Shown here piece by piece: positions 50,837-61,299 of a stretch of 64,000 bases of DNA. Positions within the stretch are counted from its first letter, which is position 1. Every line of letters begins with the position of its first letter. Where the stretch lies: contig QCEN01000004.1 of assembly GCA_003280575.1 (NCBI GenBank), forward strand, positions 39,234 to 103,233, in the 5' to 3' direction. The notes beneath the pieces were generated by a model. It saw only the letters and a list, made by a program, of their open reading frames with translations, was not told the origin of the DNA and did not search any database. This DNA is from Prochlorococcus sp. AG-355-P07. GTDB taxonomy: Bacteria; Cyanobacteriota; Cyanobacteriia; PCC-6307; Cyanobiaceae. Both the position numbers and the translations under genes were made by a program.

Positions 50837-52201
50837 GTGAAGCAAAATAGTCTCAATGTAAAAGAAAAAAAACTATCTAAGGTTGCATTCACTCATGTTG
50901 GTTGTGAGAAAAATCTTGTTGATACTGAACATATGCAAGGCTTATTAGATAAAGAGGGTTATGAAGTTGACAGCAATATAAATGATGCAAATGTTGTTGT
51001 TGTAAATACTTGCAGTTTTATTGAAACAGCTAGAGAAGAATCTATTAGAAAAATTCTAGAATATACAAATCAAGGAAAGGAAGTAATAGTTGCAGGCTGT
51101 ATGGCTCAGCATTTTAAAGATGAGCTTATAAAAGAAATCCCTGAAATAAAAGGTTTGATTGGAACAGGAGATTATCAAAAGATAGCCAAGGTTTTAGACA
51201 GAGTAGAAAAAGGGGAAATCGTTAATGAAGTTTCAAAAATACCGGAATTTATTGCAGATGAGGAAATACCTCGTTTTGTAGATAAAAATAAATTTGTTGC
51301 TTATCTTCGCGTTGCTGAAGGCTGCAACTATAATTGCGCTTTTTGTATTATTCCTAAGTTGAGAGGTCCTCAAAGAAGTAGAACAATAGAATCTATAGTT
51401 TCAGAAGCCAAAAGTCTTGCAAAACAGGGTATTCAAGAAATCATTTTAATTAGTCAAATAACAACTAATTATGGTCAGGATATTTATGGTAAACCATCAT
51501 TAGCCAAACTTTTGAATGAGCTTTCTAAAGTTCCAATTCCTTGGATAAGGATACATTATGCTTATCCCGCGGGTTTAACTGATGAAGTTATTAGAGCTTT
51601 CAAAGATTCAAAGAATATAGTGCCTTACTTTGATTTACCACTTCAGCATAGCCATCCAGATGTATTGAAGAGTATGAATAGACCTTGGCAGGCTTCTTTG
51701 AATGAATCAATTTTGGAGAAAATTAGAGAAGAAATTCCATCTGCTGTATTAAGAACTAGTCTCATTGTTGGATTCCCGGGAGAAAAAAAAGAACATTTTG
51801 AACATCTTCTCGAATTTTTGGATAGGCACAAATTTGATCATGTGGGAGTGTTTATTTTTTCTCCTGAGGAAGGAACTGCAGCTTTTCATTTGCCAAATAA
51901 AGTTTCACTAGAGGTTGCAGAGGCAAGAAAAGATAATGTTATTTCAGTTCAACAAAATATCTCCAAAGATAAAAATCAGTCATATGTTGGTTCAAAAATG
52001 AAGATTTTGGTAGAAACAATATCAGATAATAACGAATTAATAGGTCGGTCATACAATTTCGCTCCTGAAGTTGACGGAACAGTAATTTTATCTGTTAAGG
52101 GTAAAATTGATTTGAAAAATTATATTGGTAAGTTTGTTGAAGCAAATATTTCTTTTGCGGATGAATATGATTTGTATGGAGAGACTATTAAAATTTTATA
52201 G
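50837..52201 (+). CDS. rimO: Ribosomal protein S12 methylthiotransferase RimO
   Basis: [50 protein letters not shown]. Confidence 0.95.
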   Translation: MKQNSLNVKEKKLSKVAFTHVGCEKNLVDTEHMQGLLDKEGYEVDSNINDANVVVVNTCSFIETAREESIRKILEYTNQGKEVIVAGCMAQHFKDELIKEIPEIKGLIGTGDYQKIAKVLDRVEKGEIVNEVSKIPEFIADEEIPRFVDKNKFVAYLRVAEGCNYNCAFCIIPKLRGPQRSRTIESIVSEAKSLAKQGIQEIILISQITTNYGQDIYGKPSLAKLLNELSKVPIPWIRIHYAYPAGLTDEVIRAFKDSKNIVPYFDLPLQHSHPDVLKSMNRPWQASLNESILEKIREEIPSAVLRTSLIVGFPGEKKEHFEHLLEFLDRHKFDHVGVFIFSPEEGTAAFHLPNKVSLEVAEARKDNVISVQQNISKDKNQSYVGSKMKILVETISDNNELIGRSYNFAPEVDGTVILSVKGKIDLKNYIGKFVEANISFADEYDLYGETIKIL

Positions 52202-52206
52202 TTTTT

Positions 52207-52299
52207 TTAAATTAATTTAACCGCTCTTAAAAGCTTATCTAATGCGAAAGCAGCTCCAAAACCAAAACCAATAAATGCAAAATAGAAAATGATGTTCAT
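52207..52299 (-). CDS. petL: Cytochrome b6f subunit PetL (30 aa)
   Basis: Complete ORF not in the track: MNIIFYFAFIGFGFGAAFALDKLLRAVKLI; AFGAAF..LRAVKLI-like ending. Confidence 0.8.
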   Translation of the reverse strand: MNIIFYFAFIGFGFGAAFALDKLLRAVKLI

Positions 52300-52363
52300 T
52301 AATTTTTTTATTCTTATTTAATTTAACATCAGATGAAAAGATTAGATTTTTTCGTTTAATTTC

Positions 52364-52750
52364 TTAATCTTGGATATATGGTAATTTTTTGTGTAAACAT
52401 TCTTCTGCTTTTTGTAGTTCCCGTCCTAAATATAGGGCGTGGTCGAATCTGGTTATTAAGTCATTTCTTTCTTCAGTGATCATTATTCCAAGTTGTTTCG
52501 CACTAATACCTTTAAAAACTTCATTACTAACTCTTTTATTTTGAGAGTCGCATTTAATTGGTTCATTTGTTTCTGGGTCAAGCGCATATCCCTCATCATT
52601 AATATTATTTAGAAAGTGCTCTAAGATTATTTTATTTTCTTCTAAATCTACTTTGATAATAAAATAACCATTTGGATCTAAATCTATATATCGATTGGAT
52701 AAGTTATTATCAATCATTGTTTTTTCATCGAAACTGTTCTTAGAATCCAT
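52364..52750 (-). CDS. DUF4346-like hypothetical protein
   Basis: GYFIIKVDLEENKIILEHFLN, SAKQLGIMITEERNDLITRFDHALYLGRELQKAE. Confidence 0.6.
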   Translation of the reverse strand: MDSKNSFDEKTMIDNNLSNRYIDLDPNGYFIIKVDLEENKIILEHFLNNINDEGYALDPETNEPIKCDSQNKRVSNEVFKGISAKQLGIMITEERNDLITRFDHALYLGRELQKAEECLHKKLPYIQD

Positions 52751-52811
52751 TCTTAGAAGTTAATAAAAAACTATATTACTAATATAATCTTTGGTTAAGC
52801 CGAATAATTTT

Positions 52812-53966
52812 TTATTTAAAGGGTATAGATTTATTTTCAAAATCAATTTCCATCTCAGTTTGTTTATTCACTTCATTTAGCCAAGGATAAATTATATTTT
52901 CCATATTTTTGTCAAACCACTTATGCATGCTAATGGTGCTTTTTGCAAAAAAACCTCTCCTTCTTTTATGTTTTCCACCTGCTCCGGGATCAAACAAATG
53001 GATACTATTTTTTATTGCCCACTCAATTGGCTGGTAATAGCATAATTCAAAATGTAAATTCGATATTTCTTCTTGACTACCCCAATATCTACCCCATAAG
53101 TTGTTTTGATTTTTAACGCACATCGACATAGCAAAAATTTCATTTGAATCATGTTTCGATGCACTAAAAAGTAAAAGATTTTTTTTATTATCAACCAGTG
53201 TTTCGAAAAATGCAGATGTTAGATATTTACTACCCCAAACGCCCCATCTCGAACAATGCTGTTCATAAAAATTATGCATTTTTTTGAGGATTTCTTGGTT
53301 GATATCATCTTCATTAAAAATTTCTACTTTAATATCTTGTTTAGTGATTGATTTCCTCTCTTTTTTTATATTTTTTCTCTGATTAGAGTTAAATCTAGAT
53401 AGAAAATCGTCAAATGTTTTTTCTCCATTACTCCTCCATTCACTGCTGGAGTTTATCCATTCATAGTATCCCAAAGATTTAAGATGGTTGCCCCAGCTTT
53501 CATCAATATATAAAAAATTACAACTTAGGATTTTGTTTGTAATCGCAAAGCTTTCGATATGGTTTATGAGTAAATTTGTAATTTCTTTCTTGTCTTTATT
53601 TTTTTTATAAAGAAATTGATATCCATTTACAGGACTATAAGGACTCATTCCAATTAATTTAGGGTAATAATTTAAATTCAGCTCTTGAGCCAATCTTGCA
53701 AATGATTGATCAAAAATGAATTCTCCATAGCTATGATTTTTTAAAAAAAGTGGCGCAATTCCTAGTATTTCTTCATTTTTATAAGCAACAAAATATAGAG
53801 GCTGCCAACCAGTTTCTCTTGAAACACTTTTTGATATCTCAAGGTTTTTAATCCAAGTCCATTCATAAAATGGATTATTGATTTCATTTGCTAATTCATT
53901 CCATTTCTCCTTGGAGATATCCTTAATTGATAATTTTACTTCAACTTTATGTATTTTTTGGTTCAT
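52812..53966 (-). CDS. GNAT/FemAB-like (DUF482 type) acyltransferase
   Basis: GWQPLYFVAYKNEEILGIAPLFLKNHSYGEFIFDQSFA, FNSNQRKNIKKERKS, FDPGAGGKHKRRRGF; start at MNQKIHKVEV preferred over 54014. Confidence 0.87.
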   Translation of the reverse strand: MNQKIHKVEVKLSIKDISKEKWNELANEINNPFYEWTWIKNLEISKSVSRETGWQPLYFVAYKNEEILGIAPLFLKNHSYGEFIFDQSFARLAQELNLNYYPKLIGMSPYSPVNGYQFLYKKNKDKKEITNLLINHIESFAITNKILSCNFLYIDESWGNHLKSLGYYEWINSSSEWRSNGEKTFDDFLSRFNSNQRKNIKKERKSITKQDIKVEIFNEDDINQEILKKMHNFYEQHCSRWGVWGSKYLTSAFFETLVDNKKNLLLFSASKHDSNEIFAMSMCVKNQNNLWGRYWGSQEEISNLHFELCYYQPIEWAIKNSIHLFDPGAGGKHKRRRGFFAKSTISMHKWFDKNMENIIYPWLNEVNKQTEMEIDFENKSIPFK

Positions 53967-53982
53967 TATTATTGAAACTATT

Positions 53983-54633
53983 TCAAATCTTTTGGTAATG
54001 AACATGGATTTCATTATTCATTAAATTTTTAATTGATTTTATTTCCCATAGCCTTTTGAGATTAAAAATCGCATTTGTTTCTTCTGGAGGGATCCATGTA
54101 TATCTACCTCCAATGATACGTGGAATGATTGTAATTTTTATATCTGTTATTAGATCCTCTTTTATAAATGAATTTATAAGTTTTGCACCTCCTAAAAGAG
54201 CTAAATCATTTATCCCTTCTTTTTTAAGTGAAATTAAAGTTTTTTTCCATGAATCTTCCAAAAAGAGTTCTTTCTCGAATTCATTATTTAATGAATTATC
54301 AACTTTACTTGAGCTTATTAACCATCTTCTAATTGGTTGACGAAAGTATTTCCAATTACTTTTAAATTTTTTGCTATTTGAAGCAACTATAGAAATTGGT
54401 TGACTTTTTGATATTTTAACTTCGTCATTATCAGTGAGATTTTTAACTAGGTAAGTTGATTGATGAGCTATTAAAGTACCTAAACCAAAAATGGTGGCGT
54501 CAACCATTGATAAGTTTTGATTTAATATTTTTTTATCTTCATAGCTTCCAAGATGCGATTCTCCACCTCCAGGAAATGCAATTCTCCCATCAAGACTTGA
54601 TGCTATAACTATTATTACTCTTGGGATATTCAA
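53983..54633 (-). CDS. Stand-alone RibD C-terminal (DHFR-like fold) reductase domain protein
   Basis: PRVIIVIASSLDGRIAFPGGGESHLGSYEDKKILNQNLSMVDATIFGLGTL, LALLGGAKLINSFI; no cytidine-deaminase motif. Confidence 0.87.
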   Translation of the reverse strand: MNIPRVIIVIASSLDGRIAFPGGGESHLGSYEDKKILNQNLSMVDATIFGLGTLIAHQSTYLVKNLTDNDEVKISKSQPISIVASNSKKFKSNWKYFRQPIRRWLISSSKVDNSLNNEFEKELFLEDSWKKTLISLKKEGINDLALLGGAKLINSFIKEDLITDIKITIIPRIIGGRYTWIPPEETNAIFNLKRLWEIKSIKNLMNNEIHVHYQKI

Positions 54634-55556
54634 GTTTGCGTGACTAAACTATTTTCTAATTTCAACTTCAACGAATTGGTTAACTTTTGATCAACATAAA
54701 TTTCTGCAGCATTATTTGGACTTTCCTGGAGTCTTATTTTGTGTAATGTTGCACCAAGATTATGTATTGGTTTTTTAAGAATATCAGAAATATATAAAGC
54801 TATATTTTCTGCAGTTGGAACACAATTATGGAAAAATTCGATGTCTTTATTAAGAAAAGTATGATCTAGTTGTTCAACTACTAAATCGTTAATTATCTCT
54901 TGGAGGGCAGATAAGTCGCAAACCATTCCTGTTCTTTTATCAATGTCTCCTTTTACAGTTATATCGACAAGATAGTTATGACCATGTCCATTAACTCTGG
55001 CACATTTCCCATAGATTTTTTTATTTTCATCAAAGGAAATCTCTTCTTTTGCAAGTCTATGAGCGGCTGCAAAATGAGTTTGTACTGTTAAAAATGCTTC
55101 CATGTTTTTTCCAAAATAATCTGCCCATAAATTTGGGTTTTCATAAAGTCTTAGACTTGTAAGGGGTAAATCATCCTTCAGACGAGTCCAAATGACCTTT
55201 ACTAATGCTTCAGTTGTGGGAAGTATACCTTCTTGATTGTTAACATTAAATTCAGGCCAGACATCATTTAAAAAACGAAAATCTAATTGTCCAGTAACCT
55301 TATCTTTAATAGAGTGTTTTACATCAGAGAGATTAAGTACCATTCCATCAGAGTCTAGTTCTCCACCCATTGAAACAATAAGTTCATAATTATGACCATG
55401 ACCTGGTGCAATACTGCACTTTCCAAAAAGAGATAAATTTTCTTCTGGGCTTTTTTCAGGAAGCCAATAACGGTGACTAGAACTAAAGCAGGCACGTCGA
55501 GTTATGACGCATTCACGTCCTTTTCCATGAGATGGTTTGGATTGTGTAGAAGTCAT
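54630..55556 (-). CDS. Tandem 6-pyruvoyl-tetrahydropterin synthase (PTPS)-domain protein
   Basis: Two copies: FSSSHRY..FGKCSIAPGHGHNYELIV..QLDFRFLND and FAAAHRL..YGKCARVNGHGHNYLVDI..QLDHTFLNKD. Confidence 0.92.
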   Translation of the reverse strand: MTSTQSKPSHGKGRECVITRRACFSSSHRYWLPEKSPEENLSLFGKCSIAPGHGHNYELIVSMGGELDSDGMVLNLSDVKHSIKDKVTGQLDFRFLNDVWPEFNVNNQEGILPTTEALVKVIWTRLKDDLPLTSLRLYENPNLWADYFGKNMEAFLTVQTHFAAAHRLAKEEISFDENKKIYGKCARVNGHGHNYLVDITVKGDIDKRTGMVCDLSALQEIINDLVVEQLDHTFLNKDIEFFHNCVPTAENIALYISDILKKPIHNLGATLHKIRLQESPNNAAEIYVDQKLTNSLKLKLENSLVTQT

Positions 55557-55606
55557 ACCTGTCTGCGATAATACTATCTTAAGGTTTTAAATACGCTTTT
55601 GTCTTT

Positions 55607-56164
55607 ATGGAACAATCCATTATCGAAAAAACAGTTCATTCTATCAAGGGTAGAAGCATATTTTTAATAGGAATGATGGGTTCTGGTAAGTCACAAACTG
55701 GTTTGAAGCTGGCTGAATTATTGAAGTATAAATACATTGATTTAGATTCATTAATAGAGAAGTTGGCAAAAAAATCTATCAATCAAATTTTTAAGGATGA
55801 AGGAGAAGATAATTTCCGCGAATTAGAATCAAACTGCCTTAAAGAAACTATCAAAATTCCTTCATTAGTAATCTCAACTGGGGGAGGAATAGTTACCAAA
55901 TCGGAAAATTGGGGTATCTTAAGACAGGGAATAATTGCTTGGATAGATCTCGACAAAGATATAGCAATTGAAAGATTGAAAAATGAAATTGAAAATAGGC
56001 CACTTCTTCAGGGAAAGAATCTAAATGATCTATATATGAGCATTTTTCAATCTAGAGAAAATTTGTATTCTCAAGCAGATTTAAGAATTCAAGTAAAAAG
56101 CGAAAATATTGAAGAAGTCGCTATGAAAATAATTAATGCAATTAATAACGAAATAATTACTTAA
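55607..56164 (+). CDS. aroK: Shikimate kinase
   Basis: FLIGMMGSGKSQTGLKLAELL, DLDSLIEKLAKKSINQIFKDEGEDNFRELE, ISTGGGIV. Confidence 0.95.
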   Translation: MEQSIIEKTVHSIKGRSIFLIGMMGSGKSQTGLKLAELLKYKYIDLDSLIEKLAKKSINQIFKDEGEDNFRELESNCLKETIKIPSLVISTGGGIVTKSENWGILRQGIIAWIDLDKDIAIERLKNEIENRPLLQGKNLNDLYMSIFQSRENLYSQADLRIQVKSENIEEVAMKIINAINNEIIT

Positions 56165-56418
56165 TCTGGTTCTATTCTTACTGCAAACCATTTGATAACG
56201 TATCCTGATTTTATTTCTAATTCATAGGTACTTTCCAATAATTCTTCAAGAAATTCCTGATCAGGATCTCCTATATTTTGATATATTGTTTGTGTTTCTG
56301 TCTTACTAAGCCAATTCTTCAACCATAAAATTGCTTCTTGCTTTGATACAATTTTTTCTTTTGAATCTGGCTCTAATAATACATAATGATCTGATGCTCT
56401 TATTAGTGGATTTGACAT
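56161..56418 (-). CDS. Hypothetical protein
   Basis: Intact 85-aa ORF tightly packed between neighbours. Confidence 0.65.
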   Translation of the reverse strand: MSNPLIRASDHYVLLEPDSKEKIVSKQEAILWLKNWLSKTETQTIYQNIGDPDQEFLEELLESTYELEIKSGYVIKWFAVRIEPD

Positions 56419-56419
56419 A

Positions 56420-57127
56420 ATGAAAATTATTTTTGGATTAATTATTTGCTTGATTTTTCAAGGAATTTTTTTAGAAAGTTCTTTTGCTTTAGTAGATTCT
56501 AACGTAAGAAAGTTTTTGGAAAATCGTGTAAATCAATGGCCAGAATTATATTTGCCAAATTTTAAATTATCTGATACTTCTAAGGATTTAATTTATCCTA
56601 AATGGTTCGAGGGGAATTGGCTTGTTACTTCTCAAGATATAAATAATAATTCAGAAGAGCCAATTATTTATAAAGTAAATTTTTTTAAGAATGATTCAGA
56701 TTTAATTATTGGTAATCGTGCAAAAAATTCTGAATCTATTGGAAAAGCAATATTTGGTAACAGCTTAATCAAGGTTGTAAATGATCCTCAATCTATTAAT
56801 AATCAAATTACGTATTTAAAAGGTGATTTTTATATCGATTCAAGAATTACAGGAAGAAATCAGATCCAAGATGATGATATTTTTTTCGCAGATGAACTTG
56901 TTATACAAACAGCGCATAAGCCAGGTGCTTCAAGAATTAATCAGGTAGAGACCATAAGTAAATTTCAAAAATGTTCCGAAGAAACATTCGAAGATAATAA
57001 TTCAGTTAAACCATCAATTTGTGGAGTGCAATATGTTGCTTCTTATGGTTCAAAAGTTGGTGATCCTTCTATTCATGCTATAAAAACAAATAAATATAAA
57101 TTGACGTTTGAATTTATTGAGAGTTAG
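56420..57127 (+). CDS. DUF6816-like secreted hypothetical protein
   Basis: Signal-peptide-like N-terminus; PKWFEGNWLVTSQ lipocalin-like segment. Confidence 0.7.
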   Translation: MKIIFGLIICLIFQGIFLESSFALVDSNVRKFLENRVNQWPELYLPNFKLSDTSKDLIYPKWFEGNWLVTSQDINNNSEEPIIYKVNFFKNDSDLIIGNRAKNSESIGKAIFGNSLIKVVNDPQSINNQITYLKGDFYIDSRITGRNQIQDDDIFFADELVIQTAHKPGASRINQVETISKFQKCSEETFEDNNSVKPSICGVQYVASYGSKVGDPSIHAIKTNKYKLTFEFIES

Positions 57128-57839
57128 CACTAAAAAGATATTCTTCTAAGTTGTTCCTCCACATAAAAAGATTTTCTAAATAAGGGTTATTTATGTATTC
57201 TTGGCTCCCCTCTCCTGAAAGAATTGGTCCTGCGGACTTTGGAAATTTAAGAAGGGATAATTGAGCAGCAATTGAAATATCTGCAATTGATAAACTATCT
57301 CCAACTAAATATTTTTTGTTGATCAAAGATTTTGATAAAGCTTCCAGTAATTTTTGGAGTTCTAAATTATCATTAGAAGACAAAACTACATTAGAAATTT
57401 TACTAAGATTTTCAAAAGGTAATTTATCAAAAATACTTTTAACTGAAGAAGGTATTTCATCTGGAAGTAATGCAGTCCTTAGACGTGGATTTTCTATTGC
57501 AGATTTTATTAAAGCTTTTCTACAAGTTGATGCCATTGTAGTGTCTGCCCAGTCTTCAATTAGTTTGCATTGTGCAAATAATATTGGGTCCTCAGGAAAG
57601 AGTGTATTATTATCATTTTTTTTATCTATATATTCGCAAATAGTTGAAGAGTCATTAATAATTTGATCATTACTATCGACTATTACAGGTACTTGTTTTT
57701 GACCTGATAATTTAAAGATTTCAAATTGGCCAATTCCAGGTGTTACTTCTTCAACTCGATATTGTAGTTTTTTTGCATGAAGAGCCATTCTTGTTTTTAA
57801 ACAAAAAGCACTATGCCTAAATTGATATAATGTAATCAT
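57114..57839 (-). CDS. Glutathione S-transferase family protein
   Basis: MITLYQFRHSAFCLKTRMALHAKKLQYRVEEV, QKQVPVIVD, SSTICEYID. Confidence 0.9.
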   Translation of the reverse strand: MITLYQFRHSAFCLKTRMALHAKKLQYRVEEVTPGIGQFEIFKLSGQKQVPVIVDSNDQIINDSSTICEYIDKKNDNNTLFPEDPILFAQCKLIEDWADTTMASTCRKALIKSAIENPRLRTALLPDEIPSSVKSIFDKLPFENLSKISNVVLSSNDNLELQKLLEALSKSLINKKYLVGDSLSIADISIAAQLSLLKFPKSAGPILSGEGSQEYINNPYLENLFMWRNNLEEYLFSANSQ

Positions 57840-57893
57840 GCTGTTTAATGTTTGTTAAAACTTAGCTAAAAAAGTAATCTATTTGTGGAGCTG

Positions 57894-58103
57894 ATGGGCG
57901 AATTTTTCTCTAATGTTGCAAGATATCCAAAGTATTTGATATCCATCATCGTTGGGGGCCTTGTTGCTTTGCTTGAACCTTTATTCAAGAATAGATCAAA
58001 TCCAATTACAATAATAGGTTTGATATCTTCTGTCTTAAGTGCTTTCATAACTGTTTATTTTGTCTTGCAAGCGATGACAAACCCATTAAATTTAAAACCA
58101 TAA
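57894..58103 (+). CDS. DUF751/Ycf33-like small membrane protein
   Basis: MGEFFSNVARYPKYLISIIVGGLVALLEPLFKNRSNPITIIGL; ATG at 57894 preferred. Confidence 0.78.
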   Translation: MGEFFSNVARYPKYLISIIVGGLVALLEPLFKNRSNPITIIGLISSVLSAFITVYFVLQAMTNPLNLKP

Positions 58104-58495
58104 TGCCAAATAATTACCGTCTTGCAAAAGTTTCTTCTCTTTTGAAGAAAGAAATAACCCTTATTTTGCAGAATGATTTGGAAAATGATCTTATAAGAGA
58201 TCATTTCGTCAATATTTCTAAGATTGATTTATCAGGTGATTTGCAACACTGTAAAATTTACATAACTTCAAATGCTCAAGAGAAAGTGAGGAAAGACATT
58301 GTAGCAAACTTGAATACTGCAAAAAGCTCTATAAGACAAAGTTTAGGAAAAAGAATAGAGATGAGACGAGTTCCAGAGATAATTTTTAAAGAGGATGTTG
58401 TTATTGATAAAGGATTATCAGTCTTGAAACTTCTCGATGAAATAAAAAATAAAAATCAAAATAATAATTATGAGGACAAGGATGCCAATAGTTGA
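58103..58495 (+). CDS. rbfA: Ribosome-binding factor A
   Basis: NNYRLAKVSSLLKKEITLIL, VNISKIDLSGDLQHCKIYITS, RMRRVPEI-like end. Confidence 0.93.
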   Translation: MPNNYRLAKVSSLLKKEITLILQNDLENDLIRDHFVNISKIDLSGDLQHCKIYITSNAQEKVRKDIVANLNTAKSSIRQSLGKRIEMRRVPEIIFKEDVVIDKGLSVLKLLDEIKNKNQNNNYEDKDANS

Positions 58496-59279
58496 TCTAC
58501 CTCTTAATCAAAGAAATATAATTATTACTCGATCAAAAGAAGGGATATTGGATATAAAAAAGTTATTCACAAGCAAGGGCGCTAATGTATTTGATTTGCC
58601 TGCAATAAGTATTGGTGATCCTGATGATTTGAATCCTCTTGACGATGCATTAAATCAAATAAATGATTTTCATTGGATTATTTTTTCTAGTAGTAATGGG
58701 ATTAAATTTGTGGATAAAAGACTTAGACACTTTAATAGTTCACTAAAAGAATGTTCTAAAAAAACAAAAATCGCCGTAGTCGGAGAAAAAACTTCAAAAA
58801 CTCTTGATGATTTTGGGATTAAGGCTGATTTCATACCTCCAGAATTCGTTGCTGAAAGTTTAATTGATAATTTCCCAGTATCTGGTTATGGACTTCGAGT
58901 CTTTGTACCAAGAGTTCAAACAGGTGGTAGGGATCTAATTGCAGAACAATTTAGAAAGGCTGGTGCGCGCGTTTTTGAGGTTGCTGCATATGAAACTAGG
59001 TGTCCTGACTCAATTCCGGAAGAAACAATTGATATTATTTTTAATCGAAAAGTAGATGCAATTATTTTCTCAAGCGGTAAAACCGTAGCAAATGCTGCTG
59101 TTTTACTAGAAAAAAAACTTGGTAAACAATGGTTAGAATATTTTGATCAAATTAAGTTATTAACCATTGGACCTCAGACAACAAAAAAATGTAACAAGAT
59201 TTTTGGAAGAGTTGATAGTCAGGCACAAAAATATACTTTTGAAGGACTGCTAGATTTGGCAATAAATATTTTTAGTTAG
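58470..59279 (+). CDS. hemD: Uroporphyrinogen-III synthase
   Basis: IITRSKEGILDIKKLFTSKGANVFDLPAI, WIIFSSSNGIKF, AIIFSSGKTVANA, TIGPQTTKKC. Confidence 0.9.
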   Translation: MRTRMPIVDLPLNQRNIIITRSKEGILDIKKLFTSKGANVFDLPAISIGDPDDLNPLDDALNQINDFHWIIFSSSNGIKFVDKRLRHFNSSLKECSKKTKIAVVGEKTSKTLDDFGIKADFIPPEFVAESLIDNFPVSGYGLRVFVPRVQTGGRDLIAEQFRKAGARVFEVAAYETRCPDSIPEETIDIIFNRKVDAIIFSSGKTVANAAVLLEKKLGKQWLEYFDQIKLLTIGPQTTKKCNKIFGRVDSQAQKYTFEGLLDLAINIFS

Positions 59280-59742
59280 AAAAATTTTTTGAATAGTTCT
59301 TTTCAACTAAATCTTTGAACCTATCAATATTGGCCTGTAATTCGTTTGTGACCATTTTGCCTAGGATATTTTCTTCCATAAAACGCGCTATCATTTTCGG
59401 TAACTCATAAGTTATTGCTAAATTTACTGTTGTGATTTGATCAGATTTACTTTTGAAAACTACTGATCCTTCAGTTGGTAAACCTCCTATAGATTTCCAT
59501 TTAAGTTTGCTTTTTTCCACCCTTTCTGTAATCTGAGCTTTCCATTTAAACCTAAAGCCATTTGCTGCCAAAGTCCATTCTGTTAAATCTGGTAATGTAT
59601 TAGTCTCTTCATTAACTGTTTTTACAGATTCAATCCAGCTCATCCAAAGTGACATTGAGTCTAAATCACTCCATGTATCCCAAACATTTTCAAGAGGCGC
59701 ATTAACAACTGTTATTACGTCATGTTTTAGCCAGGTACCCAT
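59272..59742 (-). CDS. SRPBCC (START/polyketide-cyclase-like) protein
   Basis: VVNAPLENVWDTWSDLDSMSLWMSWIESVK. Confidence 0.85.
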   Translation of the reverse strand: MGTWLKHDVITVVNAPLENVWDTWSDLDSMSLWMSWIESVKTVNEETNTLPDLTEWTLAANGFRFKWKAQITERVEKSKLKWKSIGGLPTEGSVVFKSKSDQITTVNLAITYELPKMIARFMEENILGKMVTNELQANIDRFKDLVEKNYSKNFSN

Positions 59743-59745
59743 AAA

Positions 59746-61200
59746 TTAACTTACTGCAAGATTCTTTGCTAATTCTACTTGCTTCTCTAAAATTGCAGCA
59801 GCAGCCAAATGACCACTCATTGTAGCTCCCTCCATAGAATCTATGTAATCTTGTTTTGTATAACTACCAGCCATGAAGAAATTAGATATGGATGTTTTTT
59901 GACTAGGTCTGAAAGGTTCCATGCCAGGAGCTTCTCTATAGAGTGATTGTGGAATTTGTACTACATTACTCCAAAGCAATTTAAGGTTTTTTGAGGATGG
60001 AAATAGACGGCGAACCTCTTTATCTATTTCTTTTGTAATTCTTTCTGTAGATCTTCCCATCCATCTATCGCCAGGAGTTAAAACACATTGAAGAAGTGAT
60101 CCCATGCCTTTTTTTCTATAGTCTGCTGGACTTGCTAGCGCTAAATCAGCGAAACAACTGAAAGAGGCATCAGCAGAATAAAGAAGGTTATCTAGTCCAA
60201 TTGGTTCTTTTCCAGTATTATCTTTTTGTAATTCAGTAACCCAACCGTCATATCTTAATTGGATGGTGGCAACAGCAACAGCTCTAAGTTTTTTTAAACC
60301 TTCAAATTCTTTAAATTGATACCATTCTTTTGGAATTATTTTTTTTATTCCAGGAACATCACAGGCTGCTAGAAATTTATCTGCAAACGCTACCTTAATT
60401 CCTTCAGGAGAAGATATTTTTAATTGATTAACTGAATAAGAGGAAGAATCCTTTTCATAAATGATTTCTTCTACCTTATGGTTAAGATGTATTTTTGCTC
60501 CTTTATTTATGATGTAGTCGACAATAGGTTGAGTTAACCACTTATGTGGAGAACCTTTTAAAAGATTTAGTTTTGAGGCTTCCGTTTTTGAAGCAAACAT
60601 CATGAAGATAGTTAGCATGCATCTTGCGGAAATATCTTTGCAATTAATAAAACCTAAAGCATATGCTATGGGATCCCACATTCTTTCTAAGCTTTTTTCG
60701 CTTCCACCATGGTTTAAAAACCATTCTTTAAAACTAATTTTATCTAGATCTCTAATTATTTTCATTGCGCCTTCGTAGTCTATCAATCCTCTAACTATTG
60801 GACTTGTCCCTAAAGCTAAGGCATTTCTAAATTTATCTACCCAAGTAAGTTGTTCAGTGGTAAAAAAAGCTTTTAGTCCGTTAAATGGAGCACCTAGAGG
60901 GAATCTGAAGTCTAAAGATTTTAAATTACCACCATTATTGATAAATAGATGAGTATGGTTTTTCGGGAGTAAATTGTCTAAAGCTCCCACTTTTTTCATT
61001 AATTTAAAGAGATTTGCATAATTGTAAAAAAACACATGCAAACCCATTTCTATGTGGTTGCCATCCTTATCTTCCCAACTTCCAACTTTGCCACCCCAAA
61101 ATGATCTGCTCTCGTAAATTTCTACCTCATGACCTTCATCAACTAAATTGACTGCTGCTGTAAGACCAGCTAATCCAGAACCAACTATTGCAATTTTCAC
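59746..61200 (-). CDS. crtQ: Zeta-carotene desaturase (CrtQ/ZDS type)
   Basis: [79 protein letters not shown]. Confidence 0.93.
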   Translation of the reverse strand: MKIAIVGSGLAGLTAAVNLVDEGHEVEIYESRSFWGGKVGSWEDKDGNHIEMGLHVFFYNYANLFKLMKKVGALDNLLPKNHTHLFINNGGNLKSLDFRFPLGAPFNGLKAFFTTEQLTWVDKFRNALALGTSPIVRGLIDYEGAMKIIRDLDKISFKEWFLNHGGSEKSLERMWDPIAYALGFINCKDISARCMLTIFMMFASKTEASKLNLLKGSPHKWLTQPIVDYIINKGAKIHLNHKVEEIIYEKDSSSYSVNQLKISSPEGIKVAFADKFLAACDVPGIKKIIPKEWYQFKEFEGLKKLRAVAVATIQLRYDGWVTELQKDNTGKEPIGLDNLLYSADASFSCFADLALASPADYRKKGMGSLLQCVLTPGDRWMGRSTERITKEIDKEVRRLFPSSKNLKLLWSNVVQIPQSLYREAPGMEPFRPSQKTSISNFFMAGSYTKQDYIDSMEGATMSGHLAAAAILEKQVELAKNLAVS

Positions 61201-61299
61201 TTTTTCTTAGAATTATAACAAATCAAGTTTGGATAATGTTTGTTCTATGCATCCTATCGATTAAGTTTTTATATTATAAATAGTAGGAATCCTTTGATT

